33,075 nt of DNA. Origin: Polaromonas sp. (GTDB lineage: Bacteria > Pseudomonadota > Gammaproteobacteria > Burkholderiales > Burkholderiaceae_C). Under the pieces are notes generated by a model. It was not told where the DNA came from. It saw nothing but the letters and a program-made list of their open reading frames with translations, and did not search any database. The DNA is taken from the NCBI RefSeq assembly GCF_030682935.1, contig NZ_JAUXNA010000232.1, forward strand, positions 1 to 33,075, in the 5' to 3' direction. Numbering within the stretch: the stretch's first letter is position 1; each line of letters opens with the position of its first letter. The position numbers and the translations under genes are program-made. This document shows, piece after piece, positions 15,826 to 24,223 of this stretch.

Positions 15826-16800
15826 ATGCAAACGCACCATCCCGACTTTCTGGTTTTCACCGGCAATGCCAATCCGAGCATGGCCCTGGAGATCGCCCAG
15901 CACCTGGGCATTTCCCTGGGCGCCGCCCACGTGGGACGCTTTTCAGACGGTGAAGTCACCGTCGAAATTCAGCAAAACGTCCGGGCCCGTGACGTGTTCG
16001 TGGTGCAGTCAACCTGCTCACCGACCAACGACAACCTGATGGAACTGCTCATCATGGTGGACGCGCTCAAACGCGCGTCGGCCGAGCGAATTGCCGCCGT
16101 GATTCCGTATTTTGGCTATGCCCGGCAGGACCGCCGCCCACGCTCAGCGCGCGTTCCCATCACGGCCAAGGTGGTGGCCAACATGCTGCAGGCCGTTGGC
16201 GTGTCGCGTGTTCTGACGATGGATTTGCATGCCGACCAGATTCAGGGATTTTTTGACATCCCGGTGGACAACATCTACGCGTCGCCGGTATTGCTGGGTG
16301 ATTTGCGCCAGAAAAATTACACCGACCTCATGGTGGTCTCGCCCGACGTGGGCGGTGTGGTGCGCGCCCGCGCACTGGCCAAGCAGCTCGGTTGCGACAT
16401 GGCCATCATCGACAAGCGCCGACCCAAGGCCAATGTGTCCGAGGTGATGCACGTGATCGGCGACATCGAAGGCCGCAACTGCGTGATCATGGATGACATG
16501 ATCGACACGGCTGGCACGCTGGTCAAGGCCGCCGAGGTACTGAAAGAGCGCGGTGCCAAAAAAGTCTACGCGTACTGCACGCACCCGATTTTTTCGGGCC
16601 CCGCCATTGACCGCATCACCCAGGGTGAAGCACTCGATGAAGTGGTGATCACCAACACCATTCCGCTGAGCCAGAACGCGCTGGCCTGCAAAAAAATTCG
16701 CCAGCTCTCCGTGGCACCACTGATCGCTGAAACCATGCAGCGCATCGCCAAGGGAGAGTCGGTCATGAGTTTGTTCTCGGATCAGGACCATCTGTTCTGA
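15826..16800 (+). CDS. prs: Ribose-phosphate pyrophosphokinase
   Basis: Makes phosphoribosyl pyrophosphate from ribose 5-phosphate and ATP, feeding nucleotide, histidine and NAD synthesis. From ATG 15826 the protein has 324 residues (family about 310-320). An in-frame upstream extension to 15754 is unlikely because the recognisable fold begins at [20 protein letters not shown]. The ATP-binding flexible loop is [20 protein letters not shown], and the PRPP-binding loop is [20 protein letters not shown]. The substrate histidine region is [19 protein letters not shown]. It follows tRNA-Gln and tandem hairpins, and may be read from the tRNA promoter or its own. A strong terminator follows the stop. 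Confidence 0.96.
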   Translation: MQTHHPDFLVFTGNANPSMALEIAQHLGISLGAAHVGRFSDGEVTVEIQQNVRARDVFVVQSTCSPTNDNLMELLIMVDALKRASAERIAAVIPYFGYARQDRRPRSARVPITAKVVANMLQAVGVSRVLTMDLHADQIQGFFDIPVDNIYASPVLLGDLRQKNYTDLMVVSPDVGGVVRARALAKQLGCDMAIIDKRRPKANVSEVMHVIGDIEGRNCVIMDDMIDTAGTLVKAAEVLKERGAKKVYAYCTHPIFSGPAIDRITQGEALDEVVITNTIPLSQNALACKKIRQLSVAPLIAETMQRIAKGESVMSLFSDQDHLF

Positions 16801-16816
16801 TTTGAAGCAGCAAGGT

Positions 16817-16862
16817 GGCTGCACGGCTCGCAGAATCTGCAGAGCTTGAGCAGCCTTTTTTT
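16817..16862 (+). terminator. Rho-independent terminator after prs
   Basis: GGCTGC (16817-16822) pairs with GCAGCC (16850-16855), with further inner pairing (GCTC/GAGC and CAG/CTG), followed by seven T residues (16856-16862). Confidence 0.85.
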
Positions 16863-16905
16863 GTCGGGGTAAGCTGGTCGCGGCACGCCCCTTTTGGAGA
16901 AGATT

Positions 16906-17553
16906 ATGAAATTCGTCGCTTTTGAGCGCGCCATGCAGGGTACGGGTGCGAGCCGCCGTCTCCGCATCACGGGCCGCACGCCCGGTATTGTTTACGGTGG
17001 CACCGGTGAAACCACGCTGATCGAGATCGATCACAACGCGTTGTGGCACGCCATCAAGAAGGAAGCGTTCCACGCCTCCATCCTTGAGATGGACCTGGGC
17101 GGCACGGCGCACAAGGTTTTGCTGCGTGACCTGCAGATGCACCCTTTCAAACAACAAATTCTGCACATCGACTTCCAGCGCGTCGAAGCCAGGACCCGCA
17201 TGACCGTGAAAGTGCCTTTGCACTTCAGCGGTGAAGAAGAGTCGCCAGCCGTCAAGACCGAAAACTGCCTGGTCAACCACGTGGTGTCCGAGCTGACGGT
17301 TTCCTGCTTCCCTGCAGACATCCCTGAATTCATCGCCGTTGACTTGAGCGGCCTGAAAAAAGGCAGCCCGCTGAGCGTCAAGGACATCACGCTGCCAAAA
17401 GACGTGAAGTTTGTCGCCAAGGGCCAGGTCAATCCCGTGCTGGTGTCCGTGACACCGATCGCCGTGGAAGTCGAAGTCGCTCCCGTAGTGGACGCCAAGG
17501 ACGCCAAAGGCAAGGGCGGCAAACCAGCAGCCAAGCCTGCTGCCAAGAAGTAA
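16906..17553 (+). CDS. rplY: 50S ribosomal protein L25 (general stress protein Ctc, long form)
   Basis: Binds 5S rRNA in the large subunit. Its 215 residues correspond to the two-domain TL5/Ctc type rather than the short E. coli L25 (94). The N-terminal L25 barrel is about 1-95 (FERAMQGTGASRRLRITGR, TPGIVYGG, LRDLQMHPFKQQILHIDFQRV). The C-terminal β-domain is about 96-190 (VPLHFSGEEESPAVK, LVNHVVSELTVSCFPADIPE). A low-complexity Lys/Ala/Gly/Pro tail ends the protein (KGKGGKPAAKPAAKK). The start at ATG 16906 is fixed by the Shine-Dalgarno GGAGA 7 nt upstream. The gene has terminators on both sides, so it is probably a single transcript, with pth behind. Confidence 0.96.
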   Translation: MKFVAFERAMQGTGASRRLRITGRTPGIVYGGTGETTLIEIDHNALWHAIKKEAFHASILEMDLGGTAHKVLLRDLQMHPFKQQILHIDFQRVEARTRMTVKVPLHFSGEEESPAVKTENCLVNHVVSELTVSCFPADIPEFIAVDLSGLKKGSPLSVKDITLPKDVKFVAKGQVNPVLVSVTPIAVEVEVAPVVDAKDAKGKGGKPAAKPAAKK

Positions 17554-17599
17554 TTTGCAGCGCGCTGCGTTGGCCCGAAAAGGCCAATCAAGCCCAAGC

Positions 17600-17635
17600 G
17601 GCCCTTGTCCTTTCTGAAGGACAAGGGCCTTTTTT
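17600..17635 (+). terminator. Strong rho-independent terminator after rplY
   Basis: A 13-bp perfect stem, GGCCCTTGTCCTT with AAGGACAAGGGCC, a 4-nt loop TCTG, then six T residues (17630-17635). A smaller hairpin TTGGCC-CGAAAA-GGCCAA precedes it at 17570-17587. Confidence 0.92.
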
Positions 17636-17715
17636 CTTGGTGCTGTGTTCTGCTACGCTAACCCTTCCGGGCTAAGCCTCGCCACACCGGCGTGCCGCCC
17701 TCCTCTTCTCATCAC

Positions 17716-18408
17716 ATGATCAAACTGTTTGTTGGCTTGGGCAACCCCGGCGCCGAATACGAAGCCACACGCCACAATGCCGGTTTCTGGTGGATTGACG
17801 CGCTCTCTCAAGAACTGAAGGTGCCGCTGAGTCTGGACAAGAATTACTTCGGCCAGGTGGGCCGTACCACGCTGAATGGACAAAACGTGTGGCTGCTCAA
17901 ACCCCTGACCTTCATGAACCTGTCCGGAAAATCGGTGGCCGCGCTGGCGCGTTTTTTCAAGATTGCACCCGGGGAGATTCTGGTTGCGCACGATGAACTC
18001 GACATCGTGCCCGGGCAGGCCAAGCTCAAGTTGGGCGGCAGCCATGCGGGCCACAATGGTTTGCGTGACATTCATGCCCAGCTTGGCACGCCGGATTACT
18101 GGCGGCTGCGCATCGGCGTCGGGCACCCCGGCGTGAAGTCAGAGGTGATCAGCTGGGTGCTGAAAAAACCTTCGGCCGAACACCGCACGGCGATTGAAGA
18201 CTGCATCGCGCGTAGCATCAAGGCGGCGCCTGAACTGCTGAAGGGCGACATGGACAAAGCCACGATGCTGATTCATACCAGCCAGCCGCCGCGGCCCAAG
18301 CCCCCTCGGCCTGTAGCGGTGCAAGCGGTCCAATCGCCCGCAGCCACGTCAGAACCCTCATCCGCGGCGGGATCAAACCCGGACACCCGTCAGCCGAAAT
18401 CAGCCTGA
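17716..18408 (+). CDS. pth: Peptidyl-tRNA hydrolase
   Basis: Releases peptides from peptidyl-tRNAs that drop off ribosomes. From ATG 17716 it has 230 residues, longer than the usual 190-200. The core is complete: [20 protein letters not shown] carries the catalytic His20 and Asn10, [15 protein letters not shown] follows, HDELDIVPG carries the catalytic Asp, and [15 protein letters not shown] is the tRNA-binding region. The extra C-terminus (about 195-230) is Pro/Ser/Ala-rich and looks disordered ([12 protein letters not shown] onward). A GTG 8 codons upstream is less likely. Order rplY-pth is conserved in proteobacteria. A dispersed-repeat copy follows directly after the stop. Confidence 0.96.
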   Translation: MIKLFVGLGNPGAEYEATRHNAGFWWIDALSQELKVPLSLDKNYFGQVGRTTLNGQNVWLLKPLTFMNLSGKSVAALARFFKIAPGEILVAHDELDIVPGQAKLKLGGSHAGHNGLRDIHAQLGTPDYWRLRIGVGHPGVKSEVISWVLKKPSAEHRTAIEDCIARSIKAAPELLKGDMDKATMLIHTSQPPRPKPPRPVAVQAVQSPAATSEPSSAAGSNPDTRQPKSA

Positions 18409-18420
18409 ATACTTTTTCCA

Positions 18421-18476
18421 CTATGCTTTTGATAGCTGATTGCACCCGCCCTTATTGGGCTGGAGGCCAATTTGGC
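18421..18476 (+). repeat. Dispersed Comamonadaceae-type repeat, intergenic copy
   Basis: The clearest copy of the repeat family seen in this window. It starts GCTTTTGATAGCTGATTGCA, has CCCGCCC and TTGGGC as a small inverted pair in the middle, and ends GAGGCCAATTTGGC. It occupies the roughly 100-bp gap between pth and the convergent ferredoxin gene, where an RNA made from it could form a weak hairpin. Related copies are at 14015-14073 and 21370-21425, with weaker ones at 5258-5304 and 19102-19150. Confidence 0.65.
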
Positions 18477-18512
18477 TAATAATTTAGCGCTCAAGGCGGT
18501 CAACAAGCCAAA

Positions 18513-18797
<285 letters not shown>

Positions 18798-19313
18798 TCA
18801 AGCCTGTAATCTGGGCCGATGCGCTGCTTCCAGCGCGGCGGCCACGGCCGGGCTCACCATCTGGCTGACATCACCGCCGAGCTTGCTGATCTCGCGCACC
18901 AGCGTGCTGCTGATGCATTGCAAAGGGGCATCGGGCAGCAAAAAAACGGTCTCCACCTGCGGGCGCAGCTTGCGGTTCATGGCCGCCATTTGGGCCTCGT
19001 AATCAAAGTCGGTCAGGTTGCGGATACCCCGCACCACAGCACAGGCAGCCTGCGCAGCGCAAAAATCCATGATCAGGCCATCAAACGGCAGCACCTTCAC
19101 GCCCGCTATGTTTTCAGTAGCTGCCTGCACCTGTTCCACGCGCGCGTCCAGCGAAAACAGGGTTTTCTTGTGGTGGGCTACCGCCACCGCAATGACGAGC
19201 TGGTCAAACAGGCCGGCGGCACGGCGCACCACGTCGTCGTGGCCCAGCGTGAACGGATCGAACGTTCCCGAATAAACAGCAATGCGTGGGGTGGGCGGTG
19301 GTGTGATGGGCAT
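18798..19313 (-). CDS. coaD: Phosphopantetheine adenylyltransferase
   Basis: Catalyses the fourth step of coenzyme A synthesis, transferring AMP to 4'-phosphopantetheine. From ATG 19313 it has 171 residues (family about 160-170); an in-frame ATG 19 codons upstream gives a poor, non-homologous leader. The nucleotidyltransferase motif is YSGTFDPFTLGHDDVVRRA (T/HxGH class). VVRGIRNLTDFDYEAQMAAM and the ISSTLVREI motif close the active site. It belongs to a minus-strand run M16 - M16 - rsmD - coaD - ferredoxin, with 81 bp from rsmD and 15 bp to the ferredoxin. A stretch around 19102-19150 weakly resembles the dispersed repeat. Confidence 0.96.
   Translation of the reverse strand: MPITPPPTPRIAVYSGTFDPFTLGHDDVVRRAAGLFDQLVIAVAVAHHKKTLFSLDARVEQVQAATENIAGVKVLPFDGLIMDFCAAQAACAVVRGIRNLTDFDYEAQMAAMNRKLRPQVETVFLLPDAPLQCISSTLVREISKLGGDVSQMVSPAVAAALEAAHRPRLQA
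19102..19150 (+). repeat. Possible degenerate copy of the dispersed repeat inside coaD
   Basis: GCTATGTTTTCAGTAGCTGC at 19104-19123 followed by CTGCACCTG resembles the start of the intergenic copy (GCTTTTGATAGCTGATTGCA). The second half is not convincing. On the coding strand it is read as part of CoaD. Confidence 0.3.
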
Positions 19314-19394
19314 GGCAGAATTATGCGCCGGGACGCCGGTCTGCCGCATCGGCACGGGCCATGAACCCACGAGCCGGGCATGGCCGCAGCGCGA

Positions 19395-20078
19395 TCAGGC
19401 GACGGGCGCGTCCTGCGGTGAATCCTGGGGCGTGTCGTTTTTTCTCAGCAGATGAAAATGCACGGCGCCCGCCTTGCCGCTGCGGTGTACCTGCAGACCC
19501 AGCGGCGCCAACTCCTCATCGAGCCAGGCCCGGGGCGCCTCCAGATAAACCAGCCCCTTGGGCGCGATCGCCTGGGCAGCGGCCTTCAGCGCAGCCTCAA
19601 ACTGGATGGAGTCAAACGGTGGGTCGAGCAGCACCAGTTGCATGCTGGCCGCGGGCAGGCGCCGCAGCAGGCTCAGGCCGTCACCGCGTTCAATCCTGAC
19701 CATATCGGCCCGCAGCCGCGCCTGCACGGACTTGAGCTGCAGCACCAGCGCCGGGTCCTGCTCGCACAGCAGCACCTCGGCGGCGCCGCGCGAAGCCGCT
19801 TCAAACCCCAGCGCGCCGGTGCCGGCAAACACATCGGCGCAGCGCCAGCCGCTCAGGTCCTGGCCCAGCCAGTTGAAAAGGGTTTCCCGCACGCGATCCG
19901 GCGTGGGACGCAGGCCGGGCTTGTTGGGCACCGGCAGCTTGGTGCGCTTGTACTGCCCGCCAATGATGCGGATTTCGCCGGGCGGCTTGAGGTGTGCCGT
20001 TCCCTTGGGCTTCACGGTGGGTTTCATCAAGGGCTTGACGGCAGGCTCAGCCTGAGGTTTGAGGGCGGTGTATTTCAT
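19395..20078 (-). CDS. rsmD: 16S rRNA (guanine(966)-N(2))-methyltransferase RsmD
   Basis: Uses SAM to methylate G966 of 16S rRNA during 30S assembly. A 227-residue protein with the family core IRIIGGQYKRTKLPV, LRPTPDRVRETLFNWLG, the SAM-binding VFAGTGALGFEAASRGA and the catalytic DPPFD. It has an N-terminal extension of about 34 residues made of Lys/Pro-rich near-repeats (VKPLMKPTVKPK) not present in typical homologues of about 190-200. The ATG at 20078 overlaps the upstream M16 stop (ATGA), which favours this long start; Met18 is an alternative. Co-occurrence with coaD directly downstream is standard. Confidence 0.94.
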   Translation of the reverse strand: MKYTALKPQAEPAVKPLMKPTVKPKGTAHLKPPGEIRIIGGQYKRTKLPVPNKPGLRPTPDRVRETLFNWLGQDLSGWRCADVFAGTGALGFEAASRGAAEVLLCEQDPALVLQLKSVQARLRADMVRIERGDGLSLLRRLPAASMQLVLLDPPFDSIQFEAALKAAAQAIAPKGLVYLEAPRAWLDEELAPLGLQVHRSGKAGAVHFHLLRKNDTPQDSPQDAPVA

Positions 20079-21430
20079 AAAGGGGATCCAAGAATCACGG
20101 TGACCATTTTGTCGGGTTGTAGTTTGCGCGCAAAAGCCGCCTTGATGTCGGCAGCAGTCACTTTGTCCACCTGCTGGGTCCAGGTGTCGAGGTAGTTGAG
20201 TGGCAAATTATTCCACGCGATGCCGGCAATGTTGTCCAGCAGTTTTCGATTGCTGTCGATGCGCAGCGCAAAGCCGCCCATCAGGTTGTCTTTGGCGGCC
20301 TGAAGTTCAGCCTCGGTGGGCCCGTTGGCCACAAAGTCGCTCACGATCTGGCGCACCAGCGCCACCGTCTGGGCGGCTTGGTCGGGCCGGGTTTGCAAAC
20401 CCACCGTGAAGCTGCCGGCATGCAGGCCGGGCGAGAAAGAACTGGAGACGCCGTAGGTCAGGCCGCGTTTTTCGCGCACTTCATGGGACAGCCGCGACAC
20501 GAAGCCGCCGCCACCCAGAATGTAGTTGCCGACGGTTAATGCGAAATAGTCGGGATCTGCGCGCTTGAAGCCGGGCTGGCCGATCAGCACATGCGCTTGC
20601 GCAGCATCGAAGGGGATGCGTTTTTCTTCCGCCTGACTGAGCGGCGCGACTTCGGCCACCTCAGGCAGCGGCGGCAGGCTGGCGCAGGGCACTTGCGGCA
20701 GGCGCGACAGCAGGCGCGCCGCCAGGACATCGGCCTGCGCGCGCGTCACGGCGCCCACCATGCTGATGCGGGCGCGGCAGGCCACCACGCCCGCCGCATG
20801 CGCCGCCCGCATGTCCGCCACACTGATGCGCGCCAGCGTGGCCTCGGTCATCTCATAGCCATAGGGGTGTGCGCCATACACGGCTTGGGCATAGGCCCGG
20901 CCAATCACGCTGGCGGGACGGGTGTAGGACTCCTTGAGTGCCGCCTGCATGCGCTGGCGTTCGCGCCGCCAGATGGGCTCGGGAAAAGATGGCTCGGCCA
21001 TTTCGCGGGCGGCGAGCGCAACAGCCTTGCCCAGCAAGTCGGGCTCGGTCAACGAACGCAGTGAAAAATTCAGCCGGTCGGCGCTGGCGCCAGCACTAAA
21101 CTGGGCGCCCAGATCGGCCCAGGCTTCACTGAGCGCATTTTCGTCCAGCGCCGGTGCGCCATTTCTGGCCTGCACGCCCTTTGCCAGCATGCCCGCCATC
21201 ATGCTGGCCAGACCGGCCTGCCCGGGCGGGTCGCGCCGGCTGCCGGCGTCGAAATCGATCTGCACGTCCAGCATGGCGACGGCCGGGCTCTCGGCCAGGT
21301 AGACCTGGGCGCCGCTGGCCTGGGTCCAGTGCTGGATCGGGATTTCGGCGAACGCCAATGAATGAATAAAAAGACCTGTAGCCCCCACCAGCAGGGCACT
21401 AGCAGCTATTTTTTTAGTAGCAATTATCAT
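20075..21430 (-). CDS. M16 family peptidase homologue lacking the zinc site
   Basis: A 451-residue exported protein (signal peptide about 1-28, ending LAFA) of the pitrilysin/M16 family. At the position of the inverted zinc motif HXXEH it has GLASMMAGML (about 73-82), so it cannot bind zinc or cleave by itself. It keeps the C-terminal substrate-binding R/Y pair in SHEVREKRGLTYGV (Arg322, Tyr326). Such subunits normally work as a heterodimer with a catalytic partner, which here is the gene 31 bp upstream. The 5' end (21370-21425) matches the dispersed repeat, so most of the signal peptide IIATKKIAASALLVGATG is encoded by repeat-like sequence. The stop overlaps the rsmD start. Confidence 0.9.
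   Translation of the reverse strand: MIIATKKIAASALLVGATGLFIHSLAFAEIPIQHWTQASGAQVYLAESPAVAMLDVQIDFDAGSRRDPPGQAGLASMMAGMLAKGVQARNGAPALDENALSEAWADLGAQFSAGASADRLNFSLRSLTEPDLLGKAVALAAREMAEPSFPEPIWRRERQRMQAALKESYTRPASVIGRAYAQAVYGAHPYGYEMTEATLARISVADMRAAHAAGVVACRARISMVGAVTRAQADVLAARLLSRLPQVPCASLPPLPEVAEVAPLSQAEEKRIPFDAAQAHVLIGQPGFKRADPDYFALTVGNYILGGGGFVSRLSHEVREKRGLTYGVSSSFSPGLHAGSFTVGLQTRPDQAAQTVALVRQIVSDFVANGPTEAELQAAKDNLMGGFALRIDSNRKLLDNIAGIAWNNLPLNYLDTWTQQVDKVTAADIKAAFARKLQPDKMVTVILGSPL
21370..21425 (-). repeat. Dispersed repeat copy encoding an M16 signal peptide
   Basis: Read on the minus strand: TTGCTACTAAAAAAATAGCT, then GCTAGTGCCC, a GGGGGCTACAGG half and a T-rich end. It shares ATAGCTG, GTGCCC and GCTACAGG in the same order and spacing with the lolB copy (14015-14073). 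It starts just inside the ATG of the gene. Confidence 0.6.
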
Positions 21431-21461
21431 GAAAATAAAATCGTTCGGTTCAGGACCGGAC

Positions 21462-22952
21462 TCAATGCCGGGGCGTGACGGCAGACTGGCGTGGTTTGCT
21501 GTTGGGATCCATGGGTTGCGGCAACAAGCTTGCCATGGTCAGCTGGTCATCGCCAAAATATTTAGCGGCCACCGCCTGCACCTCGCCACCCGTGATGGTG
21601 CGCAGCTCGGTGATCAGGCGCGCACTGGCATCCAGCGGCAGACCCTGCACCCAGTTGGAGCCGAGTTCCCGCGCCTGGCTGAACACCGAATCGAGCTTGT
21701 AGGTTTCGCTGGCCACCCACTGGGTCTTGACGCGGTTGAGCTCCGCCTGGCTGACGCCGTCTTGCGCCACCAGCGCCACCTGCTGGCGCAGCGCCTGGGC
21801 CACCTGCTGCGCGGTTTTGCCTTCTGCGGGTACGCCATCGAGCATGAACAGCTGCGGCCCGCGGCCCAGCAAGCCGCTGGAGGCACCTGCGCTGTCGGCG
21901 ATACGGCCTGCCCCTTGTTTTCCCTGGACCAGCGCGCGCTCCAGCCGGGCGCCGTTGTAGCCGTCCAGCACCGCAGCCAGCACCGTCAGGGCCAGGGCGT
22001 CGCGGCTGGCCGGTGCCGTGGCGGATGCGGCGCTGGCGGTGTCCGCGAGGTCGAGCGCCTCCAGCTTGGGCACCTTGAAGGCCAGGGCCACATAGGCCTG
22101 GCTGGCGGGGGCCTTGAAATCCAGACGCCGCATGCCGGTTTGCGCAGGCTCGCTGCGCGGTTTGCGCACAGGCACGGGGCGCGCGGCGATGGCGCCGTAG
22201 TATTTTTCAGCCAGGGCTCTGACCTGGGCGACGTCCACATCCCCGGCCACCACCAGCGCAGCATTGGCGGGCACATACCAGCGCTGATGGAAGTCGCGCA
22301 CATCGCCCGGCGTCATGGCGTCCAGGTCACTCATCCAGCCGACGATGGGGCGCCGGTAGGGCGCCGCCACGAAGGTCAGCGCAGTGGCCTGCTCGTACAG
22401 CATGGCGCGCGGCGCGTCTTCGGTGCGCAGGCGGCGCTCTTCCTTGACCACCTCGATCTCGCGCTTGAATTCGGCGTCAGGCCACTGGTTGTTGGCGAAG
22501 CGGTCGGCCTCCAGCCGCATCACGGTTTCCAGTTTGCTGGCCGGAATTTGCTGGTAGTAGCCAGTGCTGTCGCGGCTGGTGAAGGCGTTTTCACGCCCAC
22601 CGAGCGCCGCCACCTGCCTGGAAAAATCGCCGGGCTTCACCGCAGGCGTGCCCTTGAACATCATGTGCTCCAGCACGTGCGCCACGCCCGAGGTGCCATC
22701 AACTTCGTCCATGGAGCCGACGCGCACCCACAGCATGTGGGCGACGGTGGGCGCACGGTGATCGGGCTTGACAATGACCGTCAGGCCGTTGGCCAGCGTG
22801 AACTGATCCACCGGCGCGGCAGCCTGTGCAAAAGCCGCACTGCTGACGCCGACGACCATCGCCGTGGGCAAAATAAAGACTGAAAACAGGGCCAACAAGC
22901 ACTTGGAAAGGGGGACTGAAAGCTTCAAATGGGCTAGTCTGGGGTGTTTCAT
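21462..22952 (-). CDS. M16 family zinc peptidase (catalytic subunit)
   Basis: A 496-residue periplasmic peptidase. ATG 22952 is chosen because it opens a long signal peptide (LAHLKLSVPLSKCLLALFSV ... AAFAQA, about 1-43) followed at once by the fold start FTLANGLTVIVKPDHRAPT. The open frame continues upstream only across ftsY on the other strand. The zinc motif HXXEH is HVLEH at 92-96 (GVAHVLEHMMFKGT), with the downstream metal ligand Glu in REIEVVKEERR (about 171-172) and GGRENAFTSRDSTGYYQ, a typical substrate-facing segment. It is paired with the zinc-less homologue that follows 31 bp downstream. The 28-bp gap to the divergent ftsY must hold both promoters or share one. Confidence 0.94.
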   Translation of the reverse strand: MKHPRLAHLKLSVPLSKCLLALFSVFILPTAMVVGVSSAAFAQAAAPVDQFTLANGLTVIVKPDHRAPTVAHMLWVRVGSMDEVDGTSGVAHVLEHMMFKGTPAVKPGDFSRQVAALGGRENAFTSRDSTGYYQQIPASKLETVMRLEADRFANNQWPDAEFKREIEVVKEERRLRTEDAPRAMLYEQATALTFVAAPYRRPIVGWMSDLDAMTPGDVRDFHQRWYVPANAALVVAGDVDVAQVRALAEKYYGAIAARPVPVRKPRSEPAQTGMRRLDFKAPASQAYVALAFKVPKLEALDLADTASAASATAPASRDALALTVLAAVLDGYNGARLERALVQGKQGAGRIADSAGASSGLLGRGPQLFMLDGVPAEGKTAQQVAQALRQQVALVAQDGVSQAELNRVKTQWVASETYKLDSVFSQARELGSNWVQGLPLDASARLITELRTITGGEVQAVAAKYFGDDQLTMASLLPQPMDPNSKPRQSAVTPRH

Positions 22953-22980
22953 AGAATAGTGGACTCTACAAGCATATTTA

Positions 22981-24150
22981 ATGTTCAGTTTTTTCAAGAA
23001 AAAATTCGGGTCCGCCCCACCGCCGGTGCCTTCCGCACCGCCTGCAACACCTGCCGTGCAGGCGCCCGGCGAGGCGTCCGGGCCGGCGACTGCCCCTGCG
23101 CCGAGCGTCACAGCGCGGAGTCCGGCCAGCAACGCCGGCGGCGCCATGATCGGCAGCGCGCTGGTCACGCCTATTTCCATCCCCGAGGCGAATGCGGTTG
23201 TTGACACCGCATTGCCTGACCGCCAGCGCTGGCTCGGCAAGCTACAGGCGGGCCTGCGCAAAACCGGCGCCAGCATTTCCACCGTTTTCACCGGCAGCCG
23301 CATTGACGATGCCCTGTACGAGGACCTGGAAACCGCCCTGCTGATGGCCGATACCGGCGTAAAGGCCACGGAGCACCTGCTCACCGAGGTCAAGCGCCGT
23401 GTCCAGGCGGGCGGCATGACGCATCCGGTTGCTGTCAAAAATGCGCTGATCGAGGCCATTGCGCAGTTGCTCAAGCCGCTTGAAAAGCCACTGGTGATCG
23501 GGCAGTATCAGCCCACCGTGATCATGGTCACAGGCGTCAACGGTGCGGGCAAAACCACGTCCATCGGCAAGCTCACGCGTCACCTGGCCAACGAAGGCGC
23601 TTCGGTGCTGCTGGCAGCGGCCGACACCTTCCGCGCCGCCGCGCGCGAGCAGCTCAGTGTCTGGGCCGACCGCAACACGGTCGAGATTGTCAGCCAGGCC
23701 GGCGGCGACCCAGCCGCTGTGAGCTTTGACGCCGTGACGGCAGGCAAGGCACGCGGCAAGGACGTGGTGCTGGTCGACACCGCGGGCCGCCTGCCCACGC
23801 AACTGCATTTGATGGAAGAGCTGCGCAAGATCAAGCGGGTGGTGCAAAAAGCGGATGCCACTGCGCCGCATGAAATTTTGCTGGTGATTGACGGCAATAC
23901 CGGCCAGAACGCGCTGGCCCAGGTCAAGGCCTTTGACGACACGCTGCAACTGACGGGCCTGATCGTGACCAAACTCGACGGCACGGCCAAGGGCGGCGTC
24001 CTGGCGGCGATTGCACTGTGGGCACGCGAGCGGGCGCTCGCCTCGCCTGATCTGCGCCCGGTGCCGGTTTACTTTATTGGTGTGGGCGAAAAACTGGAAG
24101 ACCTGGAAACTTTCAACGCACGAGAATTTGCCCAGGCCCTGCTGGCCTGA
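22981..24150 (+). CDS. ftsY: Signal recognition particle receptor FtsY
   Basis: SRP GTPase that docks ribosome-SRP complexes at the inner membrane for co-translational insertion. It has 389 residues. The start MFSFFKKKFG is an amphipathic membrane-targeting segment, followed by a Pro/Ala-rich variable A domain (about 11-75). The N domain is about 80-170 (LQAGLRKTGASISTVFTG, ALLMADTGV). The G domain starts near 178 with Walker A GVNGAGKT (185-192), and has AADTFRAAAREQL, VLVDTAGRLPTQ, TKLDGTAKGG and the closing YFIGVGEKLEDLETF. The A domain is much shorter and less acidic than in E. coli. The gene is divergent from the M16 pair. Confidence 0.97.
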   Translation: MFSFFKKKFGSAPPPVPSAPPATPAVQAPGEASGPATAPAPSVTARSPASNAGGAMIGSALVTPISIPEANAVVDTALPDRQRWLGKLQAGLRKTGASISTVFTGSRIDDALYEDLETALLMADTGVKATEHLLTEVKRRVQAGGMTHPVAVKNALIEAIAQLLKPLEKPLVIGQYQPTVIMVTGVNGAGKTTSIGKLTRHLANEGASVLLAAADTFRAAAREQLSVWADRNTVEIVSQAGGDPAAVSFDAVTAGKARGKDVVLVDTAGRLPTQLHLMEELRKIKRVVQKADATAPHEILLVIDGNTGQNALAQVKAFDDTLQLTGLIVTKLDGTAKGGVLAAIALWARERALASPDLRPVPVYFIGVGEKLEDLETFNAREFAQALLA

Positions 24151-24223
24151 GGGCCTGAACGGCGCGCTTGCCTTGAAAACCGCCCCCATCACCTCCACTT
24201 GGGAGCTTTAAAGGATTGTTGAC

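Noticed and set aside
22953-23474. Open upstream extension of the catalytic M16 gene across ftsY
   Set aside because: It is antisense to the well-supported ftsY, and a good signal peptide begins at 22952.
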